The notes under the pieces were generated by a model. That model was not told the origin of the DNA. It searched no databases and saw only the letters and a list, made by a program, of their open reading frames with translations. Source: Bacillota bacterium (GTDB taxonomy: Bacteria; Bacillota; Clostridia; Christensenellales; SZUA-584). Taken from it: DNA of 48,298 nucleotides. Location of the stretch: positions 1 to 48,298 of the forward strand of contig JAEYLC010000046.1 in the NCBI GenBank assembly GCA_023461435.1. The letters run 5' to 3'. Shown here in pieces: positions 42,031 to 48,298 of the stretch. A program made the position numbers and the translations under genes. The first letter of the stretch is position 1, and the number at the start of each line of letters is the position of its first letter.

Positions 42031-42534
42031 GTGACTGAGTTTGAAGAACTGGCATTAAAGAAAATTACAAAGGATTATTTGATTGACTGCGTCTATACCC
42101 GGCTGAACGTGATTGCCGGCCGATACGGCATCAGCAACGCGGAGATCAGCAAACACATCGGGTGGGACCCGGCGGGCTTTAATCAGAAATACAGCCGGAG
42201 CAACGATCTGCGCATCACGACGTTCATCAAGATCTATGTGGCGCTTATCGATCTGATCGCTGAGAAAGAAGCCGAAATGGGGCTCGAAGGGCTGGAGACT
42301 TCCGAGATCCGTCTCGACGAGCTGATTACCGAAAAGGAACTCGACGCAGCCGCTTTATTTAATCATATCAGCGCCGCTGCCGAAGGAAAATCGGATTTCT
42401 TGAACAGAAAGAAATACAGCCATACATATAAAATGATGAAGCCGTTTGTTTTTGTTGGCAAGAAAAGCAAAAAGTTCAGTGACAGAGAAATTGACGTTTA
42501 TATCAGCTACTACAAGAAGGTCTCGGCAAGTTGA
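42031..42534 (+). CDS. Small helix-turn-helix protein heading the polyol cluster
   Basis: I do not recognise this 167-residue protein as a named family. Residues about 20-60 (RLNVIAGRYGISNAEISKHIGWDPAGFNQKY) look like an XRE-type helix-turn-helix. The rest is mostly helical and charged, with a Lys-rich C-terminus. It is likely a DNA-binding regulator of the genes that follow. The start is GTG 42031, with GGAGGG at 42021-42026. Its stop lies 30 bases before the DhaK-like start, so it is co-transcribed. Confidence 0.65.
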   Translation: MTEFEELALKKITKDYLIDCVYTRLNVIAGRYGISNAEISKHIGWDPAGFNQKYSRSNDLRITTFIKIYVALIDLIAEKEAEMGLEGLETSEIRLDELITEKELDAAALFNHISAAAEGKSDFLNRKKYSHTYKMMKPFVFVGKKSKKFSDREIDVYISYYKKVSAS

Positions 42535-42563
42535 TGAAAAGTAAAGGCCAAAGCGGAGGAAAT

Positions 42564-43574
42564 ATGCAAAAGCTGTATAACGATCCGGCGAGTATGGTGG
42601 ACGAATCGATCGTCGGTTTTGTCAAATGCTATCATGATCAGGTTGCCCATACCGGCTGCAACCGGGCTCTTAAATATAAGGCTGCTCCCGTAGCGGGAAA
42701 AGTCGGCATTGTCAGCGGAGGCGGGTCCGGCCATGATCCCGCGTTTATGGGATACATCGGCAAGAATATGTTGGACGCCGTGGCGATCGGAAACATATTT
42801 ACGCCGCCCTCGGTCGAGTCGTTCTATACGGCGTTCAAAGAAGCCGACGCAGGGCAGGGTGTTGTCTGCCTGTTCGGCAACTATCCGAAGGATATCGCCA
42901 ATGTGCGCGCAGCCATTGAGCTTGCGCAAAAGGACGGCATCCGCGTGGAAATGGTGATCGCGAATGAGGATGTGGCGGGCAGCGATCCCCAATTTAGAAG
43001 AGGCATGACGGGCGAAGTGCTGCTCTGGAAAATCGGCGGTGCGGCCGCCGCGCTCGGGTATGGCCTTGATGAGGTTGTGGATGCTTCGAACAAGGCTCTC
43101 GGACGGATGCGCAGCATCGGCATCGGCCTTGCGAGCTGCATCATTCCCGAGGTCGGGCGTCCGAATTATGTGATCGAACTGGGGACGATGGAGATCGGCG
43201 TGGGACATCACGGCTTTTCGAGCATGGATACCTGCAAATTAAAATCGGCGGACGCCACAGCTGACATCATGGTGGGCGAGATACTCAAGGATATGCCATT
43301 GGCCGCTGGCGACAAGGTTGCCATTATGATATCGGGCCTTGGCAACACCATGCTCAGCGAGATGAACATTCTGTTCAGCAGAGTTTATGACGTGCTGGCG
43401 GAAAAAAAGATCGGCATACATCATTCGTATATCGGCAACTTTTTCACATCGCTCGATATGATGGGCGTCACGCTGACGATGGTGAGCCTTGATGAAGAAT
43501 TAACGCGGCTATTGGAGCTTCCTGCGTACCCGGTCGCTTTGAACGATTTTGCTTACAGCAATCATAATGACTGA
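42564..43574 (+). CDS. DhaK-like dihydroxyacetone/erythrulose-type kinase subunit (divergent)
   Basis: The 336-residue protein matches the DhaK fold. The N-terminus is MQKLYNDPASMVDESIVGF; VGIVSGGGSGHDPAFMGYIG is the substrate loop. The NYPKD segment keeps the catalytic Asp, and H216 in GVGHHGF stands at the position that covalently holds the ketose. Several residues differ from classical DhaK: the second His of the SGHEPAH motif is Phe, and GIHGEPG is GHHGFSS. A different ketose is therefore plausible. There is no DhaL partner next to it. ATG 42564 with GGAGG just upstream is preferred over the ATG at 42534. A second DhaK begins at 48192. Confidence 0.82.
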   Translation: MQKLYNDPASMVDESIVGFVKCYHDQVAHTGCNRALKYKAAPVAGKVGIVSGGGSGHDPAFMGYIGKNMLDAVAIGNIFTPPSVESFYTAFKEADAGQGVVCLFGNYPKDIANVRAAIELAQKDGIRVEMVIANEDVAGSDPQFRRGMTGEVLLWKIGGAAAALGYGLDEVVDASNKALGRMRSIGIGLASCIIPEVGRPNYVIELGTMEIGVGHHGFSSMDTCKLKSADATADIMVGEILKDMPLAAGDKVAIMISGLGNTMLSEMNILFSRVYDVLAEKKIGIHHSYIGNFFTSLDMMGVTLTMVSLDEELTRLLELPAYPVALNDFAYSNHND

Positions 43575-43731
43575 CTAAGTTAAACAAACGAGAAATTCAA
43601 AAAAAAGCCCGGATAAGGCTATGCTGCTGCTTTTGAGCGCTGTATCCCGGGGTGTGTTAAAGTCACTGTTTTTCAGCAGAAATCAGCAGCGATGATTGCA
43701 AAGCTGTCAAAAGCAAGTAAGGGGGAAAATC

Positions 43732-45213
43732 ATGAATTTGGTCGAGATGGTGGGTATTCGAAAAAGCTACTACGGCTTTGAGGTTCTTCATGGTGTCGAT
43801 TTTCGCCTGCAGGCGGGCACCGTTCATGCGCTGATGGGCGAAAACGGCGCCGGAAAATCAACGCTTGTGAAGGTGATCGCCGGGGTTCACCGGTGTGATT
43901 CGGGCGCTATAAAAATTGACGACAAGCCGGTGGACATCGACTCTCCGTCAAAGGCGCGGGTGCTCGGCGTGGCCATGATCCATCAGGAGCTGTCCGCGGT
44001 TTCCGAGATGTCTGTCGCGGAGAACATATTCCTTGGCCGTGAGCCGGTGCAGATGGGCATCATCAACTACAAACGGCTCTATAAAGACACGAGTGAGCTG
44101 CTCGGAGAGCTGGGCATCAGCATCAACCCGAGAACGAAAATGAAAAACCTTCGTGTAGCGGACCAGCAGATGGTCGAAATCGCCAAGGCGCTGTCGCAGA
44201 ACGCGCGAATCGTGATCATGGATGAGCCGACCTCGGCCATTACGGATCATGAGGTGGAAAGCCTGTTCCGCATGATCCGGGATTTAAAAACGCGCGGCAC
44301 CGGGATCATTTATATATCCCACAAGATGGACGAGATTTTTCAGATCGCGGATGAGATCACCGTGCTGCGTGACGGCGCCAACGTGAACACGTGGGAAGCC
44401 AAAGATGTGGATTCCGACACGCTGATCAAAAGCATGGTGGGCCGCGAGCTCAAAGCCCAGTTCCCCAAAATACAGGTTCCCATCGGTGAAACGGTGCTCG
44501 CGGTGAAAAACCTGAGCAAGACGAATCAATACGAAGACATCAGCTTTGAGCTTCATAAAGGCGAGATTTTAGGATTTGTCGGTCTCGTGGGCTCGGGCAG
44601 AACCGAGCTCATGCATTCGATATTCGGGCTGACTCATCCCGATGCGGGCGAGATACAGCTCTTCGGCAAAAAGGTGCACTTCAAAAAGCCTCAGGAGGCG
44701 ATTCGCAGCGGCATGGCGTATGTGACCGAAGACCGCAAGGGGGAAGGGCTGGTCCTTCCGATGGGCGTTCATCACAACATGACGCTGTCCTCGCTTAAAA
44801 GCTTTACGAAAACGGGGCTGCTTCAGCAGCTCAGGGAAGCGGCCGCTGTGGACGATCAGGTGAAGGCGCTCGACGTCAAGGTTGCAAGCCCAAGGCAGTC
44901 GGTCAAGTCACTCTCGGGCGGCAACCAGCAAAAGGTGGTGCTCGCCAAATGGATGATCACCGCGCCGAAAATCATCATATTCGATGAGCCGACACGCGGC
45001 ATCGACGTGGGCGCCAAGGCGGAGATCTACAAGATCATGGGCGAGTACGTCTCAAAAGGATATTCCATCATCATGGTGTCGTCGGAAATGCCCGAAGCGA
45101 TGGGCATGTCTGACCGGATCATCGTGCTGAGCAACCATAAGATGAGCGGTGAAATCAAGCGCGAAGAGTTTTCCCAAGAGAGCATTGTGCAGATGCAGTT
45201 CAAGCATATGTAA
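43732..45213 (+). CDS. Sugar ABC transporter ATP-binding protein (RbsA/MglA/XylG type)
   Basis: The 493 residues contain two nucleotide-binding domains, as usual in this family. Domain 1 has GENGAGKST near residue 37, MDEPTSAI for Walker B and SHKMDEIF for the switch His. Domain 2 has the family's normal GLVGSGRTE in place of Walker A, then LSGGNQQKVVLAKW and FDEPTRGIDVGAK. It energises uptake with the permease and binding protein downstream. ATG 43732, with AGGGGGA upstream, is chosen over an earlier in-frame start. Confidence 0.93.
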   Translation: MNLVEMVGIRKSYYGFEVLHGVDFRLQAGTVHALMGENGAGKSTLVKVIAGVHRCDSGAIKIDDKPVDIDSPSKARVLGVAMIHQELSAVSEMSVAENIFLGREPVQMGIINYKRLYKDTSELLGELGISINPRTKMKNLRVADQQMVEIAKALSQNARIVIMDEPTSAITDHEVESLFRMIRDLKTRGTGIIYISHKMDEIFQIADEITVLRDGANVNTWEAKDVDSDTLIKSMVGRELKAQFPKIQVPIGETVLAVKNLSKTNQYEDISFELHKGEILGFVGLVGSGRTELMHSIFGLTHPDAGEIQLFGKKVHFKKPQEAIRSGMAYVTEDRKGEGLVLPMGVHHNMTLSSLKSFTKTGLLQQLREAAAVDDQVKALDVKVASPRQSVKSLSGGNQQKVVLAKWMITAPKIIIFDEPTRGIDVGAKAEIYKIMGEYVSKGYSIIMVSSEMPEAMGMSDRIIVLSNHKMSGEIKREEFSQESIVQMQFKHM

Positions 45214-45243
45214 AAAATAATTCGAACGATAGGAGCGATAGCA

Positions 45244-46224
45244 ATGAATCATCAGACTGCCAATCTGGCCGTGAAAAAAAGCAAGATGTCCACAAAACAA
45301 TTTGTGTCCATTTTCGGATCGCTGATTGGGCTTATTGTGTTAATCATCATCATGTCGGCGCTTAAATCGAACTTTCTGAGCGGGGAAAACATTCGCAACG
45401 TCCTGCGTATCGCATCCATCAACGGCCTGCTGGCCGTGGGCATGACGTTCGTGGTGCTGACAGGCGGCATCGATCTGTCGGTGGGCGCCATCATGGGATG
45501 CGCGGGCATGTTCTCGGCTTACTTTGCGCAAAACAGCATGGGTTATCCGTGGTACATCGGCGTGCTGGTGGGCCTGGGGATCGGGCTCGTGATCGGCCTT
45601 TTTAACGGCCTTTGCATCTCTTACCTCAGGGTTCCGGCCTTTGTGGGCACGCTCGGGTCAATGAGCATCGCCAAGGGCTTAACCTTCCTGCTCACAAACG
45701 CCAAGCCGATTCCGAGCCTCAATACCGAGTTTAAAGCCATCGGCGGCGGAAGCATCGGAGGATGGCTGCCGATTCCCATCGTGATCATGATCGTTGTGCT
45801 GCTGATCTGCTTCACGCTGCTCTATCTCACGCGCTACGGGCGCTATATATTCGCCGTCGGCGGCAACCTCAACGCGGCGCATGTATCGGGCATCAACACA
45901 AAGTGGATCATTTGCAGCGTTTACATCATCTCAGGGATTCTGGCGGCGCTGGCGGGTGTGATCACCACGGCGCGTGTGACCTCGGGCGTGACGTCCACGG
46001 GCGAAGGCTACGAAACCAACGCCATCGCGATGGTGGTTATCGGCGGCACGAGCCTCGCGGGAGGCCGCGGACGCCTGTGGGGAACGATCATCGGCGTGCT
46101 GCTGCTGCAGTGCCTGACCAACGGGCTCGATATGCTTGGCATCAACGCGTATTATCAGCTCATCATCAAGGGCTTCGTCGTGATCGGCGCGGTTATGCTC
46201 GACGGTCTGAGCTCGGACAATTGA
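45244..46224 (+). CDS. Sugar ABC transporter permease (RbsC type)
   Basis: This 326-residue membrane protein of the RbsC/AraH family has eight to ten hydrophobic segments. The family landmarks GLLAVGMTFVVLTGGIDLSVG near residues 58-78, FNGLCISYLRVPAFVGTLG near 120, and AIAMVVIGGTSLAGGRGRLWGT near 260-282 are present. It forms a homodimeric channel for a pentose- or polyol-like solute. GATAGGAGCG lies before the ATG, 30 bases after the ATPase stop. Confidence 0.93.
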   Translation: MNHQTANLAVKKSKMSTKQFVSIFGSLIGLIVLIIIMSALKSNFLSGENIRNVLRIASINGLLAVGMTFVVLTGGIDLSVGAIMGCAGMFSAYFAQNSMGYPWYIGVLVGLGIGLVIGLFNGLCISYLRVPAFVGTLGSMSIAKGLTFLLTNAKPIPSLNTEFKAIGGGSIGGWLPIPIVIMIVVLLICFTLLYLTRYGRYIFAVGGNLNAAHVSGINTKWIICSVYIISGILAALAGVITTARVTSGVTSTGEGYETNAIAMVVIGGTSLAGGRGRLWGTIIGVLLLQCLTNGLDMLGINAYYQLIIKGFVVIGAVMLDGLSSDN

Positions 46225-46285
46225 TCAGAATTTAATGATTCATACGGAATGGCGTATGAAATAAAAAATATCAGGAGGAATAAAA

Positions 46286-47311
46286 ATGAAAAAATCTATG
46301 AAATCTTTAGCAATGTTAATGGTTATGCTGTCACTGGTTTTCGCTCTTGTTGGCTGCGGAAACACAGCTCCGGCTGCTGAATCGTCTGGACAGCCTTCGG
46401 CGGAGCCCAGCGCTCAGACCTCCGAACAGCCCTCTGAAGAGGCTTCTCAGCCGGCTTCGGGAACGCTCAAAATCGGCGCGACTTTCTACAGCCTTCAGAA
46501 CGAGTTCACAATGCGTATGGACAACGCGGCGAAGAAATGGGCCGAGGAGAACGGTGTGGACTATACCTCTTACGACGGCAACTATGACGCTGCGACACAG
46601 CTTTCTCAGGTTGAGACGATGATCGCCGACGGATGCGATGCCATCATACTGAATCCCCAGGATGCAGTGGCCTGCGCGGCTTGCGTCGATCTCGCACATG
46701 AAGCCGGCATCCCCGTCGTCGGTGTGAACACGATGGTGGAAAGTGATCTGTTAACCTCCTATGTGGGTTCTCAGGACGTTTCGGCCGGTGAAGACATCAT
46801 GCAGTTCATGATCGACTACCTTGGCAAGGATGCGTTCAACATCGTGATTATTGAAGGACCTATGGGTCAGTCCGCTCAGCTTCAGCGTATCGAAGGTATC
46901 GAGAACATCATGGCAAAATATCCGAACGTCAAAGAGCTTGCCCGTGACACGGCCAACTGGTCCCGTGCGGAAGCCATGACGCTGATGGAAACATGGATCA
47001 GCTCGTTCGGTGACGACATTACGGCGGTGATCGCTGAGAACGACGAAATGGCTCTGGGCGCAAGAGAAGCGATTGAAGCGGCCGGCAAAGACATCCCCTG
47101 CATCGGCATCGACGGTATCACCGACGCCGTGACCGCGATCCAGAAAGGCGGAATGATCGCGAGCGACTTCCAGAACGCCGAAGGCCAGATGACGGGCGCT
47201 CTTGATACGGCTGTGAAAGCTGTCAACGGTGAATCGGTCGAGCAGTTCTACTGGATTCCGTTTGAAATGATCACGCCCGATAACGCGGCTGATTATGTGG
47301 ACAAATATTGA
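46286..47311 (+). CDS. Sugar-binding lipoprotein (RbsB type)
   Basis: The 341-residue protein has a lipoprotein signal with lipobox ALVGC (Cys24). A Ser/Glu/Pro-rich linker follows to about residue 57, then a type I periplasmic-binding-protein domain (LKIGATFYSLQNEFTMRM, DAIILNPQDAVA, AVIAENDEMALGAREAI, IGIDGITDAV). It captures the sugar or polyol outside the cell for the transporter encoded just upstream. AGGAGG precedes the ATG. A short hairpin-like GC-rich stretch follows the stop before the dehydrogenase. Confidence 0.93.
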   Translation: MKKSMKSLAMLMVMLSLVFALVGCGNTAPAAESSGQPSAEPSAQTSEQPSEEASQPASGTLKIGATFYSLQNEFTMRMDNAAKKWAEENGVDYTSYDGNYDAATQLSQVETMIADGCDAIILNPQDAVACAACVDLAHEAGIPVVGVNTMVESDLLTSYVGSQDVSAGEDIMQFMIDYLGKDAFNIVIIEGPMGQSAQLQRIEGIENIMAKYPNVKELARDTANWSRAEAMTLMETWISSFGDDITAVIAENDEMALGAREAIEAAGKDIPCIGIDGITDAVTAIQKGGMIASDFQNAEGQMTGALDTAVKAVNGESVEQFYWIPFEMITPDNAADYVDKY

Positions 47312-47405
47312 TAAAAGCAAGGTATAAGACAACCAATGTGGAGAGGCGGGCGGCGCTGTGTGCCCGTCCGCCTTTCATAAACAATGTGACAGGGAGGTAT
47401 CACAA

Positions 47406-48173
47406 ATGCTCAAATACGAAGGTGTCGATACGGATTATTCTCTGAACGGCAAAACGGCGGTCATCACGGGCGGCGCGGCGGGTATCGGCTATGCTACCGC
47501 CAAGTTCTTTCATGACAAGGGTGTCAATATCGTATTGGCGGATTTAAATCCCAAGGTGGACGACATCGCGAAACAGCTCGGTGACAATTGCATCGGCGTG
47601 GCCGGGAACGTATGCGACGGCGAATACCCGGGTAAGGTGATCGAGGCGGGTATCAAAGCGTTCGGGCAGATCAATATACTGGTCAACAGCGCGGGCATCG
47701 TGGCGCTGGAAAGCGCGGAGATTTTAAGCGCGGAATATTGGCACAGAACCATCGATATCAATCTCTCGGCCGGCTTTTTCATGGCGCAGGCTGTGGGCAA
47801 ATACATGATCGATAACGGCATCGGCGGCAGCATCGTCAATATGGCTTCTCAGGCGGGTGTGATCGCGCTTGACAAGCATGTGGCTTATTGCGCGAGCAAG
47901 GGCGGCATCATTGCGATGACCAAGGTGCTTGCGATGGAATGGGGCAAGTACGGCATCCGCGTCAACGCCGTGTCCCCGACCGTTGTGCTGACGGAGCTTG
48001 GACACAAGGCGTGGGACGGCCCTGTCGGCGACGCGTTCAAAAAAGAGATGCCTTCCGAGCGCTTTGCGGAACCCGAAGAGATCGCGGCTTGCATCGCTTT
48101 CCTTTGCAGCAAGGGCGCCGGTATGATCACCGGACACAACCTGCTCATCGACGGTGGATTTACAATAAAATAG
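47406..48173 (+). CDS. Short-chain dehydrogenase, GolD/DthD-like polyol dehydrogenase
   Basis: This 255-residue SDR has TGGAAGIG for NAD(H) binding, NSAGIV, the catalytic Ser in VNMASQAG and Y161/K165 in AYCASKGG. SPTVVLTELGHKAW after the active site resembles the GolD/D-threitol dehydrogenase group, which oxidises polyols such as D-threitol or D-arabitol; that placement is by recollection. It sits between a sugar transporter and a DhaK, so oxidation of an imported polyol to a ketose that DhaK then phosphorylates is the natural reading. ATG 47406 is chosen for GGGAGGT upstream. Confidence 0.88.
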   Translation: MLKYEGVDTDYSLNGKTAVITGGAAGIGYATAKFFHDKGVNIVLADLNPKVDDIAKQLGDNCIGVAGNVCDGEYPGKVIEAGIKAFGQINILVNSAGIVALESAEILSAEYWHRTIDINLSAGFFMAQAVGKYMIDNGIGGSIVNMASQAGVIALDKHVAYCASKGGIIAMTKVLAMEWGKYGIRVNAVSPTVVLTELGHKAWDGPVGDAFKKEMPSERFAEPEEIAACIAFLCSKGAGMITGHNLLIDGGFTIK

Positions 48174-48191
48174 CTAATTGGAGGAATGGAC

Positions 48192-48298
48192 ATGCAGCGC
48201 ATTTTGAACAACCCGGACAACATTGTCGATGAAATGCTGGATGGATTTGCGAAATGTCACGGCGATATTGTAAAAAGGGTCATCACAAGTGAGGACAA
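48192..48298 (+). CDS. Second DhaK-like kinase, 5' part only
   Basis: The frame runs off the window end. The first 35 residues, MQRILNNPDNIVDEMLDGFA then KCHGDIVKRVITSED, are the typical DhaK N-terminus and clearly a paralogue of the protein at 42564. ATG 48192 is 7 bases after GGAGG (48180-48184); the ATG at 48186 is too close. It follows the dehydrogenase by 18 bases. Confidence 0.75.
   Translation, partial: MQRILNNPDNIVDEMLDGFAKCHGDIVKRVITSED

Noticed and set aside
1..48298. tRNA, rRNA, CRISPR array, transposase or prophage genes
   Set aside because: I looked for T-loop-like sequences, regular spaced repeats and recombinase motifs on both strands and saw none that hold up.

Overview
The window reads as chromosomal DNA of a low-to-mid GC, single-membrane Firmicute of the Clostridia type. 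The evidence is strong AAGGAGG-type ribosome binding sites with frequent TTG/GTG starts, lipoproteins and a vanG-type cell-wall operon, OmpR-type two-component pairs, Rrf2/CymR-style sulfur control, and no outer-membrane genes. I do not recognise the species. Genes fill almost all of the window. I see no rRNA, tRNA, CRISPR array or transposase.

Layout. 1-5.5 kb: the end of a probable PHP-family hydrolase, a soluble chemotaxis signalling protein fused to a sugar-binding-protein fold, and a MalT-type regulator on the minus strand. 5.5-6.6 kb: a 440-base leader with promoter, possible operator and possible three-way-junction RNA, then a corrinoid-protein homologue lacking the cobalt-binding histidine. 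6.6-12 kb: a sulfur amino acid block. A CymR-like regulator, a MetC-type lyase and a PatB-type lyase form a minus-strand operon, divergent from cysK and then metY. The divergent promoters are mirror images, each with a palindromic operator 2 bases after the -10 box, and a third copy lies before metY. 12-18.1 kb: a small membrane protein, secD-secF, an HD hydrolase, a cysteine desulfurase and a TtcA-like tRNA thiolase, with repeats and terminators between them.

18.3-27.6 kb: a compact run of nine co-directional genes. These are an OmpR-type regulator and its kinase, a large lipoprotein, two ABC-2 type membrane proteins, a normal ABC ATPase, an ABC ATPase with degraded catalytic motifs, a membrane-anchored secreted protein and an FtsX/MacB-like permease. 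This looks like a regulated two-module envelope transport or signalling system, and I cannot match it to a named one. Convergent to it (27.7-33.5 kb, minus) is a giant mosaic surface protein with BspA-type and internalin-type leucine-rich repeats, GLUG repeats and Ig-like domains. Its central 3 kb is clearly AT-rich, and a frameshift separates it from its signal peptide.

33.8-39.5 kb: a vanG-type glycopeptide-resistance operon (vanR, vanS, vanW, vanG-type ligase, vanXY, racemase). It has tandem 11-base-period VanR-like boxes before vanR and before vanW, and the racemase lacks the membrane domain of classical VanT. 39.5-41.4 kb: a cytosolic binding-protein fold fused to an intact GGDEF domain. 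Divergent from it, 42.0 kb to the end: a small HTH protein, a DhaK-like kinase, a complete RbsA/RbsC/RbsB-type sugar ABC transporter, a GolD/DthD-like polyol dehydrogenase and the start of a second DhaK. This is most simply read as uptake, oxidation and phosphorylation of a short polyol.
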